A stretch of 64,000 nucleotides of DNA from Acidimicrobiales bacterium (GTDB lineage: Bacteria; Actinomycetota; Acidimicrobiia; Acidimicrobiales; JADJXE01): the NCBI GenBank assembly GCA_016716005.1, contig JADJXE010000001.1:1749001-1813000 (forward strand), read 5' to 3'. Both the position numbers and the translations under genes were made by a program. Positions 31,363-40,222 of the stretch are shown piece after piece. The notes below the pieces were generated by a model. The model saw nothing but the letters and a program-made list of their open reading frames with translations. It ran no database searches and was not told the origin of the DNA. Every line of letters begins with the position of its first letter. Within the stretch, counting starts at the first letter, position 1.

Positions 31363-31435
31363 CAGGGCAGGAGGGACTCGAACCCCCGACCGCCGGTTTT
31401 GGAGACCGGTGCTCTACCAACTGAGCTACTGCCCT
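31363..31435 (-). tRNA. trnW: tRNA-Trp (anticodon CCA)
   Basis: The cloverleaf fits. The seven-pair acceptor stem is AGGGCAG/CTGCCCT. The D arm is GCTCAGTTGGTAGAGC. The anticodon stem-loop is CCGGTCTCCAAAACCGG with CCA, and the T arm is GGGGGTTCGAGTCCC, with discriminator G. No CCA end is encoded. The tRNA-Trp-secE-nusG order is common in Gram-positive bacteria. Confidence 0.96.
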
Positions 31436-31505
31436 AGGGGGGGTTCCCGGGAAGGATAGCAGGGGCACCCCCACCCTCCCCCAGGCGCCCCACGGCCCGC
31501 GGCGG

Positions 31506-31892
31506 TCAACCGGCGAGGCGCACGCGGCCCCGGCGGGACCGGGTCGTGAGCACGATCGCCCCCGCCGCGCCGGCGGCCGTGGCCGCCGCCAGCCCCCCGA
31601 GGTAGGCCACCCGGCGGCCGCGGAGCAGGGCCCGCACGGCATGGCGCTCACCGGCCGACTCGACCGCCGCCAACACCTCGGTGACCAGGCCCGGAGCCGG
31701 CTGGAGACGCTCGGCCCGCAGCGACCGCAGGGCGCGCAGCAGGCGGCGGTACTGCACCAGCTCGGCCTGGCAGCGCAGGCAGGTCTCCACGTGCTGGCGG
31801 GCGCGCGGGTCGGAGATCGGCGTGCCGTCGGCGGCCGCGGGCAGCAGGGCGGCGACCGCCTCACACCGCACGCGACGCCGCCCGCCGGTCAC
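31506..31892 (-). CDS. zinc-finger anti-sigma factor
   Basis: A 128-residue protein with an N-terminal HxxxCxxC zinc motif (His34, Cys38, Cys41; HVETCLRC), typical of ZAS-family anti-sigma factors. A single transmembrane segment lies near residues 93-115, followed by a short basic tail. Its start overlaps the last four bases of the ECF sigma gene upstream, so it is probably the cognate membrane-bound inhibitor. Without the sigma neighbour the call would be weaker. Confidence 0.85.
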   Translation of the reverse strand: MTGGRRRVRCEAVAALLPAAADGTPISDPRARQHVETCLRCQAELVQYRRLLRALRSLRAERLQPAPGLVTEVLAAVESAGERHAVRALLRGRRVAYLGGLAAATAAGAAGAIVLTTRSRRGRVRLAG

Positions 31893-32551
31893 GACACCGC
31901 ACGGGCCGACTCGCTCGGCTCGTCACCGTCACGCCTGGGGACCAGGTGCTCGCGGAGCTTGCGGCGCGCCCGGTGCAGGCGCACCTTGGCCGCCGACTCC
32001 GAGATGCCCAGCTCGGCGGCGATGTCCTCGTGGGTGAGGTCGTACACGTCGCGCAGCACGACCACGGCGCGCAGCCGAGGGGGGAGCTCCCGGAGGGCGT
32101 CCGCCAGCTGGGCCCGGAGATGGCCGAGGTCGGCCCGCAGGACGGGGTCGTGGTCGACGTGGAGGTCGACCACCTGGGCCTCGTCGGCCAGGGCCTCGTG
32201 GCGGTGGCGGCGACGCCGGCCCAGGTGCGTGGAGGCGCAGTTCGCGGTGATGCGGTACATCCAGGTCGAGAACTGGGCGTCGCCGCGGAACCGCTGGAGG
32301 CCGCGGAAGGCCCGCAGGTACGCCTCCTGGACCACGTCGCGCGCGTCCTCCTCGTCGCCCGTGAGGCGGACGGCGAGCGTGTACGTGTCGGCGTAGGTGG
32401 CCCGGACCAGGGAGCCGAAGGCGTCGTGGTCGCCGAGCCGGGCCGCCTCGACCAGCTCGGCGATGCCGTCGGGCGGCATCGGCCGCTCGACCGGAGCGGA
32501 ACCGCCGGGGTCACCGTCGGGCGGCGCGGCGGAGGCTTCGGCCAGCGGCAT
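31889..32551 (-). CDS. ECF-family RNA polymerase sigma factor
   Basis: A 220-residue alternative sigma factor with regions 2 and 4 only. Region 2 is near residues 45-110, with DEEDARDVVQEAYLRAFRGL and FSTWMYRITANCA. Region 4 is near residues 148-205, with LPPRLRAVVVLRDVYDLTHE and a helix-turn-helix ending SAAKVRLHRARRKLREHL. It is the first gene of a two-gene operon with the anti-sigma gene, lying between rpmG and tRNA-Trp. The signal it answers cannot be inferred from sequence. Confidence 0.92.
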   Translation of the reverse strand: MPLAEASAAPPDGDPGGSAPVERPMPPDGIAELVEAARLGDHDAFGSLVRATYADTYTLAVRLTGDEEDARDVVQEAYLRAFRGLQRFRGDAQFSTWMYRITANCASTHLGRRRRHRHEALADEAQVVDLHVDHDPVLRADLGHLRAQLADALRELPPRLRAVVVLRDVYDLTHEDIAAELGISESAAKVRLHRARRKLREHLVPRRDGDEPSESARAVS

Positions 32552-32569
32552 GCGGGGAGCGTAGGCGGG

Positions 32570-32731
32570 CTAGCGCGTCTCCTTGTGGACGGTGTGGACC
32601 CGGTCCCAGCGGCAGTACTTCTTCAGCTCGATGCGCTCTCGGTCGTTCTGCTTGTTCTTCATGGTGATGTAGTTGCGCCGCTTGCAGGTCTGACACTCCA
32701 GGGTGACCTTGACGCGCTTGTCGGATGCCAT
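32570..32731 (-). CDS. rpmG: 50S ribosomal protein L33
   Basis: A 53-residue protein, MASDKRVKVTLECQTCKRRN onwards, ending VHTVHKETR. The first CxxC of the zinc ribbon is present (CQTC), but the second pair reads CRWD, so one of the four cysteines is lost. It lies 10 bases past the tuf copy 2 stop and follows it in transcription. Confidence 0.94.
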   Translation of the reverse strand: MASDKRVKVTLECQTCKRRNYITMKNKQNDRERIELKKYCRWDRVHTVHKETR

Positions 32732-32741
32732 CGGGTGCTCC

Positions 32742-33922
<1,181 letters not shown>

Positions 33923-33927
<5 letters not shown>

Positions 33928-33956
33928 GACGGGTCCTCGCTCACGACGGGTCTTCG
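33923..33956. repeat. 17-base tandem duplication at the tuf copy 2 start
   Basis: Two adjacent 17-base copies (33923-33939 and 33940-33956) with one mismatch, covering the GTG start and Shine-Dalgarno region. The upstream copy places a second GTG 17 bases ahead, out of frame. Confidence 0.85.
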
Positions 33957-34020
33957 CTCCCAGGCGATTCGGTGTTCACACACGACGGGCGGCACCGGCG
34001 AGGCGCCGATGGTTGGTGCT

Positions 34021-34097
34021 TGGTAGCGGCGGTGGGACTCGAACCCACGACAACTCGATTATGAGCCGAGTGCTCTGACCGACTGAGCTACGCCGCC
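34021..34097 (-). tRNA. trnM: tRNA-Met (anticodon CAT), elongator type
   Basis: The acceptor is GGCGGCG/CGCCGCT (closing G-U), with D arm GCTCAGTCGGTCAGAGC, anticodon loop CTCATAA and T arm GTGGGTTCGAGTCCCAC. CCA is encoded (34021-34023). The anticodon stem lacks the three G-C pairs of initiator tRNA, so it is elongator Met. Confidence 0.93.
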
Positions 34098-34191
34098 CTG
34101 GCGCACGGCCGGAGCCGACGCACGACGGCCCCCGCTTCCCGTGTCCCGTGTCCGGCATCCGGTGTCCGGGGTCCGGGGGGTGGGGGCCGAG

Positions 34192-34264
34192 AGCCCTCTG
34201 TGGGAATCGAACCCACGACACCAGCCTTACCATGGCTGTGCTCTGCCGACTGAGCTAAGAGGGC
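34192..34264 (-). tRNA. trnT: tRNA-Thr (anticodon GGT)
   Basis: The acceptor is GCCCTCT/AGAGGGC, with D arm GCTCAGTCGGCAGAGC, anticodon stem-loop CAGCCATGGTAAGGCTG with GGT, and T arm GTGGGTTCGATTCCCAC. CCA is not encoded. It is the first element of the tRNA-Thr, tRNA-Met, tuf series. Confidence 0.95.
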
Positions 34265-34294
34265 CCGCCCGGCGACCGGCGCCGGAACCGAAGC

Positions 34295-34325
34295 ATGATA
34301 GCGACGGTGCACGGCCCAGCCTCAA
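34295..34325 (-). promoter_or_regulatory. candidate promoter of tRNA-Thr/tRNA-Met/tuf
   Basis: On the minus strand, TTGAGG (34320-34325) and TATCAT (34295-34300) are separated by 19 bases, about 31 bases before the mature tRNA-Thr 5' end. The -10 element is close to consensus and the spacing is slightly long. Confidence 0.45.
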
Positions 34326-34356
34326 GTCGCCGACTCGTGCGGCCGATCCTGGGGGG

Positions 34357-35754
34357 GTGAGGTACGAGCGCCTGATCTTCGAGGGCGGGCCCACCCCGGT
34401 CACCCTCGAGTTCCACCCGCAGCTCACCGTCATCGCCGGCGTGGGACGGGTGGAGCGCGACAGCCTGCTCGGTGAGCTCCTGGGGGCCATGGCCGGCTCC
34501 CGCGGGGGCGTGCACCTGCAGCTGGTCGACGACGACAACCGCCACCTCTCCGTCTACCGGCCCGCCGACGCCGCCGGCAAGGTCGTCGACGCGGCGACCA
34601 CGACCGACGTCAGCGACGACTTCCGCCGCCACGACGGCCGCATCGACCTGCTCGACCGGGTGGGCCTCGACGAGAACCAGGCCCGGCGCCGCCTGCGGAT
34701 CATCTCGGGCGACGTCGACGCCGCCGAGCGTCACGAGCGGGCCCTGGTCGCCCTGGCCGGGGTGGAGCAGGACCGCCTCTGGGCCTCGGCCGAGCGGGTC
34801 CGTGACACCCGGGCCTACCTGCGGGAGCTGGAGGAGACCTTCTCGAGCGCCCCCGAGCGGGTCGAGCTGCTCGAGCGCATCGAGAAGGCCCACCTCGAGG
34901 CCGAGAAGGCCCGGCGCCGCAGCGAGGGGTCGGGGTACCGGTCGCTCCTGATCGGCGCGGTCGCCGCCATCGCCACGATCCCGGTGGTGGCCGAGGAGTC
35001 GCCGCTGGGGCTGGCCCTGGTCGCGATCTCGGTGTTCGCCCTGGTCGCGTCGATCCTGTTCCGGCGCCGGGCCATCGCCGCCGAGGAGGCCGAGCAGAGG
35101 GCCATCAGCGAGGCCGGCGTCACCTCCTATCTCGGTTCGCAGCTGCGCCGCCTGCAGCGGATGCTCTCGGCCGGCGAGCAGCAGCGGCTGCTCGCCTACG
35201 CGGCCGAGCGGCGGGACGACGCCCAGCGGGCCTGGCGGGAGATGGCCGGTGGCGTCGAGGCCGACTGGGCCCTCGAGCACCGCGTGGAGATCCTGGCCCT
35301 CGCCGGCGCCGACGGCGACGTACCCGTGCCCGACGGCACCCGGCGAGGCGCGATGACCCGGCTGCTCGTGTCCCGGCTGGCCCGGGCCGACTGCTTCGGC
35401 ACGCAGGGCGTGAGCCTCCCGCTGGTGCTCGACGACCCGTTCGTGCACGTCGAGACCCCCACCAAGCTGGAGCTGCTGGGGCTCGTCAGCCGGCTGGCGG
35501 GGCGGCCGCAGCTGCTGCTGCTCACCGAGGACGACCAGGTGGTCGAGTGGGCCCGGCTGGAGGCGCTCACCGGCGACCTCCTGCTGGTGGAGCCGGGCGG
35601 GCCCTCGGGCTCGTTCGCACCGCCGGCCGCCGCGGGTGGCTCGGCGTTCGAGCACGTTCGGGCCCAGCCGGGCCCCTACGGGCCGGGCGCGCCCCGGAGC
35701 CCCGGGCAGCAGTCGGTGGGCCCGGCCGACGGACCGACCTGGTCGCGCACCTGA
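34357..35754 (+). CDS. membrane-anchored SMC/RecN-like ATPase with degenerate P-loop
   Basis: A 465-residue protein. The N-terminus has the beta-strand/P-loop layout of SMC/RecF/YhaN proteins, but the loop reads AGVGRVERDSL (residues 27-37) without the Walker A lysine. A helical, coiled-coil-prone segment covers residues 140-190. Two transmembrane segments follow at about 196-212 and 217-235. More helix comes next, then a Walker B-like LPLVLDDPF (354-362) and a following VHVE. The GTG at 34357 gives VRYERLIFEGG, the start expected for such folds. The final 45 residues are Gly/Pro-rich. The function is unknown; I infer a structural or regulatory role with altered nucleotide binding. Confidence 0.65.
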   Translation: MRYERLIFEGGPTPVTLEFHPQLTVIAGVGRVERDSLLGELLGAMAGSRGGVHLQLVDDDNRHLSVYRPADAAGKVVDAATTTDVSDDFRRHDGRIDLLDRVGLDENQARRRLRIISGDVDAAERHERALVALAGVEQDRLWASAERVRDTRAYLRELEETFSSAPERVELLERIEKAHLEAEKARRRSEGSGYRSLLIGAVAAIATIPVVAEESPLGLALVAISVFALVASILFRRRAIAAEEAEQRAISEAGVTSYLGSQLRRLQRMLSAGEQQRLLAYAAERRDDAQRAWREMAGGVEADWALEHRVEILALAGADGDVPVPDGTRRGAMTRLLVSRLARADCFGTQGVSLPLVLDDPFVHVETPTKLELLGLVSRLAGRPQLLLLTEDDQVVEWARLEALTGDLLLVEPGGPSGSFAPPAAAGGSAFEHVRAQPGPYGPGAPRSPGQQSVGPADGPTWSRT

Positions 35755-35772
35755 GGGCCGCAGCGCCGCCGC

Positions 35773-35809
35773 CTCACCTGCTCACCTGCTCACCTGCTCA
35801 CCTGCTCAC
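35773..35809. repeat. octanucleotide tandem repeat (ctcacctg)4
   Basis: Four perfect copies of an eight-base unit and a partial fifth in the 95-base gap between the SMC-like gene and the acetyltransferase gene. Copy number may vary by slippage. No function is assigned. Confidence 0.9.
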
Positions 35810-35849
35810 GCCCCTGGAGGCCGGCAGGCACCCGGTAGCGTGCCCGGCC

Positions 35850-36344
35850 ATGCCCCTCGAGCTCCGCCGGGCCACGCTCTCCGACGCCGAGGCGATCCGG
35901 GCGATCTACAACCTCGAGGTCGAGACGTCGACGGTCACCTTCGACCTGGTGCCCCGCAGCCGGGACGAGCAGCGGGCGTGGATCCAGCGGCGCTCGGGTG
36001 CCCACGCCGCCGTCGTCGCCGTGGACGACAGCGGCGAGGTGGTCGGCTTCGGGTCGCTGTCCCCCTACCGCGACCGCCCCGCTTACTCCACCACGGTGGA
36101 GGACTCGGTGTACGTGCGGCGCGACCAGCAGGGCCGGGGCGTCGGCCGGGCCATCCTGAGCGAGCTCGTGCGGCTCGCCGGGGCGCACGGCTTCCACACC
36201 GTCGTCGCCCGGATCGTGGGGGGCCACGAGGCGTCGATCGCGCTCCACCGCTCCCTGGGGTTCGAGATCGTGGGCGTGGAGCGCGAGGTGGGCCGCAAGC
36301 GCAACCGCTGGCTCGACGTGGTGCTCATGCAGCGGATGCTGTGA
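35850..36344 (+). CDS. GNAT-family N-acetyltransferase, phosphinothricin acetyltransferase-like
   Basis: A 164-residue acetyl-CoA-dependent acetyltransferase. The RRATLSDAEAIRAIYN start, TFDLVPRSRDEQRAWI, the acetyl-CoA loop RRDQQGRGVGRAIL (Q/RxxGxG/A) and the C-terminal HRSLGFEIVGVEREVGRK resemble the Pat/YncA group, which acetylates phosphinothricin, methionine sulfone and similar amines. The real substrate is unknown. TAGCGT lies eight bases before the ATG at 35850 and no Shine-Dalgarno is obvious. Confidence 0.85.
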   Translation: MPLELRRATLSDAEAIRAIYNLEVETSTVTFDLVPRSRDEQRAWIQRRSGAHAAVVAVDDSGEVVGFGSLSPYRDRPAYSTTVEDSVYVRRDQQGRGVGRAILSELVRLAGAHGFHTVVARIVGGHEASIALHRSLGFEIVGVEREVGRKRNRWLDVVLMQRML

Positions 36345-36345
36345 C

Positions 36346-36376
36346 CGCGCCCGGCGCGAGCCGGTGCCCGGGCGCG
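36346..36376. terminator. bidirectional hairpin between GNAT gene and yajQ
   Basis: Nine-base-pair stem CGCGCCCGG/CCGGGCGCG with a 13-base loop in the 33-base gap between converging genes. It has no T-run. Position and symmetry suggest a two-way terminator. Confidence 0.4.
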
Positions 36377-36377
36377 C

Positions 36378-36866
36378 TCAGTCTCGGAAGTTGGTGAACT
36401 GCAGGGCGATCCCGAAGTCGCCGCCCTTCAGCGCCGCGATCACCGCCTGCAGGTCGTCCTTCTTCTTGCCCGTCACCCGCAGCTGATCGCCCTGGGTCTG
36501 GGACTGGACGCCCTTGAGGCCCAGGTCCTTCAGGAACCGGTTCAGCTCACGGGCCTTGTCGGCGGAGATGCCGGCCTGCAGGGTGGCGACCTGCCGGACG
36601 GCGCCGCCCGAGGCCTCCTCCACCTTGCCGTAGTCGAGAGCCTTCAGGGAGACGCCCCGCTTCACCAGCTTCTCCTCGAGCACCTGGCGCACGGCGCGCA
36701 GCCGGTCCTCGGTGCCCGACCGCAGGGTGAGCTGGAGGTCGGTCTGCTCGATGCTCGAGTCGGTGCCCTTGAAGTCGAACCGGTTGGCCAGCTCCCGCTG
36801 CGCCTGGTCGACGGCGTTGCGCACCTCCTGCTTGTCCACCTCGGACACCACGTCGAAGCTGGGCAT
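36378..36866 (-). CDS. yajQ: YajQ-family nucleotide-binding protein
   Basis: A 162-residue protein of the UPF0234/YajQ family, some members of which bind cyclic di-GMP. It has MPSFDVVSEVDKQEVRNAVD, ELANRFDFKGTDSSIE, SLKALDYGKVEEASGG and the end GIALQFTNFRD. No Shine-Dalgarno precedes the ATG at 36866; TAGCGT at 36873-36878 is six bases away, so the mRNA may be leaderless. It is divergent from tRNA-Tyr. Confidence 0.93.
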   Translation of the reverse strand: MPSFDVVSEVDKQEVRNAVDQAQRELANRFDFKGTDSSIEQTDLQLTLRSGTEDRLRAVRQVLEEKLVKRGVSLKALDYGKVEEASGGAVRQVATLQAGISADKARELNRFLKDLGLKGVQSQTQGDQLRVTGKKKDDLQAVIAALKGGDFGIALQFTNFRD

Positions 36867-36892
36867 GACGAGACGCTATCGTGACCGATCCT

Positions 36893-36976
36893 GGGTCGGT
36901 GCCCGAGTGGACAAAGGGAGCAGGCTGTAAACCTGCCGCTTCGGCTACGGAGGTTCGAATCCTTCCCGGCCCACCA
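36893..36976 (+). tRNA. trnY: tRNA-Tyr (anticodon GTA)
   Basis: Class II tRNA. The acceptor is GGGTCGG/CCGGCCC, the anticodon loop is CTGTAAA with stem GCAGG/CCTGC, there is a long variable arm, and the T arm contains GGTTCGAATCC. The encoded end is ACCA (36973-36976). It is the only plus-strand tRNA in the window. Confidence 0.94.
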
Positions 36977-36983
36977 CCAACCT

Positions 36984-37009
36984 CGACGCCCCGCTGCGGC
37001 GGGGCGTCG
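36984..37009 (+). terminator. terminator after tRNA-Tyr
   Basis: Eleven-base-pair perfect stem CGACGCCCCGC/GCGGGGCGTCG with a four-base loop, seven bases after the tRNA. It also faces the end of the minus-strand MBL gene at 37019 and may serve both strands. Confidence 0.65.
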
Positions 37010-37018
37010 TCGCGCCGC

Positions 37019-37750
37019 TCAGGGGCGCGAGCGCGCCGCCAGGTAGGCGTCGATCAGCTCCACGAAGCGCGCCCGGCCGAAGCTCGGGAGGTGACCGCCG
37101 TGCACGACCCGCACCGGCAGGGCGCGGAGCCGCTCCATGCTGCGCACGTAGGCATCGACGTCGGAGCCGGGGAGGTCATCGAGGAGCTCGCCGTCGTACA
37201 CGGTGTCCCCGGAGAACAGGATCCCGGTCCGCTCCTCCCACAGCGCGATGCCCCCCGGCGAGTGGCCGGGGACGTGGAGCACCTCCAGGTGCCGGTCGCC
37301 CAGGTCGACGACGTCGCCGTCGTCGAGCAGCAGGGTCGCCGGTGCAGGCGTTACCTGGTAGCGATCGGAGCGGAAGCCCCCCGGGGGGAGCCGGTCGAAC
37401 ATGTCGTCGGTCACGAACGGCTCGGCGAGGGTCGCCGCCCGGCCCGGCGCCGCCAGCAACGGGGCCTCCGCCCGGTGGACGGCCCGCTCGGCGAACTCGT
37501 GGTGGGCACCGATGTGGTCGAAGTGGGTGTGCGTGGCCACGGCCAGCACCCGCCGCTCGGCGAGCCGGGCCACCTGCTGGCGCAGGCCGACCACCCCCAT
37601 GCCCGAGTCGACGAGCACGTCGCGGTCGCGGCCCCGCACGTGCCAGACGTTGCAGCGGTAGAAGGCCTTGATGTGCGGCTCGTGGACGTGGGTCACGCCG
37701 TCGGCCAGCGGAGTGACCTCGAACCAGTCGTCGGCGCTGGCGATCCGCAC
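37019..37750 (-). CDS. MBL-fold metallo-hydrolase
   Basis: A 243-residue hydrolase of the metallo-beta-lactamase superfamily. The zinc motif HTHFDHIGAH near residues 83-92, the later HVPGHSPGG histidine, the bridging Asp in LFSGDTVYDGE and the terminal HGGH are all present, so both metal sites should be filled. The substrate is unknown; glyoxalase II-like and lactonase-like relatives exist. The GTG at 37750 follows the HAD gene stop by a few bases, forming an acs-HAD-MBL string. Confidence 0.88.
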   Translation of the reverse strand: MRIASADDWFEVTPLADGVTHVHEPHIKAFYRCNVWHVRGRDRDVLVDSGMGVVGLRQQVARLAERRVLAVATHTHFDHIGAHHEFAERAVHRAEAPLLAAPGRAATLAEPFVTDDMFDRLPPGGFRSDRYQVTPAPATLLLDDGDVVDLGDRHLEVLHVPGHSPGGIALWEERTGILFSGDTVYDGELLDDLPGSDVDAYVRSMERLRALPVRVVHGGHLPSFGRARFVELIDAYLAARSRP

Positions 37751-37754
37751 GGCG

Positions 37755-38243
37755 CTACCGGTCGTAGTAGCCGGAGTGGATGTACACGCAGGGCACGTCC
37801 TCGGCGTGGAACATGTCGACGTTGCGACGGTCGTCCTCGAAGGCGAGCTGGAGGTCGAAGCCCAGCTCGCGCAGCTCCCCCACGGTGCGCTGCTTGAAGG
37901 TGGTGGACGCCTGGTAGTCGCCGTACTCCCGCATGATCAGCAGGTCCCAGCGCAGGTCGTAGCGGTGCAGCCAGGCGAGGGTGGCCGGCTGGACCCGGAT
38001 GGGCCGGGCCGTGAGCAGGATCACGACCAGGTGCTCCTGCAGCAGGTGCAGCAGCGCTGCGACCTCGTCGATGAGGGGGTCGTCGCCGCACGCCGCGAAG
38101 AAGGCCTCCCAGTCCTTGCGCCCCTCGTCGAGGTAGTGCTGGCGCCCCGCCGCGTCGGAGAGCACGCCGTCGAGGTCGAACACCACCGCCGCGCCCGTGC
38201 CGACGGGCCCGGCCCTCCAGCGGTAGTGGTCGGGGACCTCCAC
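37755..38243 (-). CDS. HAD-superfamily phosphatase
   Basis: A 162-residue haloacid-dehalogenase-type hydrolase. Motif I is VFDLDGVLSD near residues 21-30, motif II is the Thr of LLTARP, and motif III/IV is AFEDDRRNVDMF. It lacks a large cap and resembles the phosphatase part of T4 PseT-type polynucleotide kinase/phosphatase. The predicted start is the GTG at 38243. It is 23 bases downstream of acs. The substrate cannot be told from sequence. Confidence 0.85.
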   Translation of the reverse strand: MEVPDHYRWRAGPVGTGAAVVFDLDGVLSDAAGRQHYLDEGRKDWEAFFAACGDDPLIDEVAALLHLLQEHLVVILLTARPIRVQPATLAWLHRYDLRWDLLIMREYGDYQASTTFKQRTVGELRELGFDLQLAFEDDRRNVDMFHAEDVPCVYIHSGYYDR

Positions 38244-38266
38244 GGCGACGACCGGCCCGGAGGCGG

Positions 38267-40222
38267 TCAGCCCTCCTGGGGCGAGATCGTGGCTCGGGTG
38301 CGGATCTCGTCCACCACCGAGGCGTCGGCCAGCGTGGTCGTGTCGCCGAGATCACGGCCCTCGGCCACGTCGCGGAGCAGCCGGCGCATGATCTTGCCGC
38401 TGCGGGTCTTGGGGAGGTCGGGGGTGAAGACGATCGTCTTCGGCCGGGCGATCGGGCCGATGTGCTTGGCCACGTGCGCGCGGAGCGCCTCGCCGTGCTC
38501 GGCGTCGGCGTCGATGCCACCGACCAGCGTGACGAAGGCGATGATCGCCTGGCCGGTCAGGTCGTCCTTGGCGCCCACCACGGCGGCCTCGGCGACCGTA
38601 GGGTGCGCGACGAGGCTCGACTCGACCTCGGTGGTCGAGATGCGGTGACCGGACACGTTCATGACGTCGTCGACCCGACCCAGCAGCCAGAGGTAGCCGT
38701 CGTCGTCGACCTTGGCGCCGTCGCCGGCGAAGTAGCGGCCGGGGAACCGGCTCCAGTACGTGTCGCGGTAGCGCTCGGGGTCACCCCAGATGCCCCGGAG
38801 CATCGACGGCCACGGCCGGGTGAGCGTGAGGTAGCCGCCGCCCCGCTCGACCACATGGGCCTCGTCGTCGACCACGTCGGCGCCGATGCCCGGCAGCGGG
38901 AACGTGGCCGAGCCGGGCTTGGTGGTGGTGCAGCCGGGCAGCGGGCTGATCATGATCCCGCCGGTCTCGGTCTGCCACCACGTGTCGACGACGGGGCACC
39001 GGCCGCCACCGACGTGCTCCTGGTACCACATCCACGCCTCGGGGTTGATGGGCTCACCCACGCTGCCGAGGAGGCGCAGGGACGACAGGTCGTGCTTCTC
39101 GAGCTCCTTGGTCCCCCACTTCATGAACGTCCGGATGGCGGTGGGCGCTGTGTAGAGGATCGTGACCCCGTACCGCTCGACGATGTCCCACCACCGGTCG
39201 CGGGCCGGGAAGTCGGGGGTTCCCTCGTACATGACGCTGGTGGCACCGTTGGCGAGGGGCCCGTACACGATGTAGCTGTGGCCCGTGACCCACCCGATGT
39301 CGGCGGCGCACCAGTAGACGTCGGTGTCGGCGTGGAGGTCGAAGACGTACTTGTGGGTGAACGCCACCTGGGCGAGGTAGCCGCCGGTGGTGTGCATGAT
39401 CCCCTTGGGCTTGGCCGTCGTGCCCGAGGTGTACAGCAGGAACAGCAGCTGCTCGGCGTCGACGGGCTCGGCCGGGCACGCACGCTCGGCGTCGGCCATC
39501 AGCTCGTGCCACCAGCGGTCGCGGCCCCGCTCCATGTGGACGTCCTGGCCGGTCCGCCGCACCACCACCACGTGCTCGATCGACGGGGTGCTCACCAGCG
39601 ACACGTCGGCGTTGGCCTTGAGCGGCACGATGCTGCCCCGACGCCACCCGCCGTCGGCGGTGATCAGCACCGTGGCCTCGGCGTCGTTGATGCGGTCGGC
39701 CAGGGCGTCGGAGGAGAACCCGCCGAACACCACCGAGTGGGCCGCGCCGATGCGGGCGCACGCCAGCATGGCCACCGCCAGCTCGGGGATCATCGGGAGG
39801 TAGATGTTCACCCGGTCGCCGCGCTGCACGCCCAGGCCCTTCAGGACGTTGGCGAACCGCTGCACCTCGCCCAGGAGGCCGGCGTAGGTGATGGTGCGGG
39901 TGTCGCCGGGCTCACCCTCCCAGTGGAAGGCCACCTTGTCGCCCCGGCCGGCCGCCACGTGGCGGTCGAGGCAGTTGTGGCTCACGTTCAGGGTGCCGCC
40001 CACGAACCACCTGGCGAAGGGGAGGTCCCACTCGCAGATCGTGTGCCAGTCGGTGGCCCAGTCGAGCAGCTCGGCGGCCTGGCGGGCCCAGAACCCCTGG
40101 TAGTCGGCCGCGGCCTCGTCGTACAGGTGCGTGTCGGACACGAGCGCGGCCCGCGCGAACCCGTCCGGGGGCGGGAAGGTGCGCTTCTCCGAGTAGTAGT
40201 CCTCGATGGTCGGCTCGCTCAT
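38267..40222 (-). CDS. acs: acetyl-CoA synthetase
   Basis: AMP-forming acetate-CoA ligase, 651 residues. It has NVSHNCLDRHV in the N-terminal cap, the phosphate-binding loop LLYTSGTTAKPKGIMHTTGG, the adenylate motif DTWWQTETGG, GYLWLLGRVDDVMNVSGHRI, and the C-terminal PKTRSGKIMRR with the catalytic lysine that is the target of acetylation control. It converts acetate to acetyl-CoA for growth on or scavenging of acetate. It is divergent from the toroid gene, with a 95-base shared upstream region. Confidence 0.96.
   Translation of the reverse strand: MSEPTIEDYYSEKRTFPPPDGFARAALVSDTHLYDEAAADYQGFWARQAAELLDWATDWHTICEWDLPFARWFVGGTLNVSHNCLDRHVAAGRGDKVAFHWEGEPGDTRTITYAGLLGEVQRFANVLKGLGVQRGDRVNIYLPMIPELAVAMLACARIGAAHSVVFGGFSSDALADRINDAEATVLITADGGWRRGSIVPLKANADVSLVSTPSIEHVVVVRRTGQDVHMERGRDRWWHELMADAERACPAEPVDAEQLLFLLYTSGTTAKPKGIMHTTGGYLAQVAFTHKYVFDLHADTDVYWCAADIGWVTGHSYIVYGPLANGATSVMYEGTPDFPARDRWWDIVERYGVTILYTAPTAIRTFMKWGTKELEKHDLSSLRLLGSVGEPINPEAWMWYQEHVGGGRCPVVDTWWQTETGGIMISPLPGCTTTKPGSATFPLPGIGADVVDDEAHVVERGGGYLTLTRPWPSMLRGIWGDPERYRDTYWSRFPGRYFAGDGAKVDDDGYLWLLGRVDDVMNVSGHRISTTEVESSLVAHPTVAEAAVVGAKDDLTGQAIIAFVTLVGGIDADAEHGEALRAHVAKHIGPIARPKTIVFTPDLPKTRSGKIMRRLLRDVAEGRDLGDTTTLADASVVDEIRTRATISPQEG

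Noticed and set aside
31453..31458. TATCCT as a tRNA-Trp promoter -10 element
   Set aside because: No acceptable -35 element lies 16-19 bases upstream; kept out of the feature list.
34141..34180. Short GTGTCCGG-like repeats between the tRNA genes
   Set aside because: Short, imperfect and GC-rich; no clear unit or symmetry to support a functional call.
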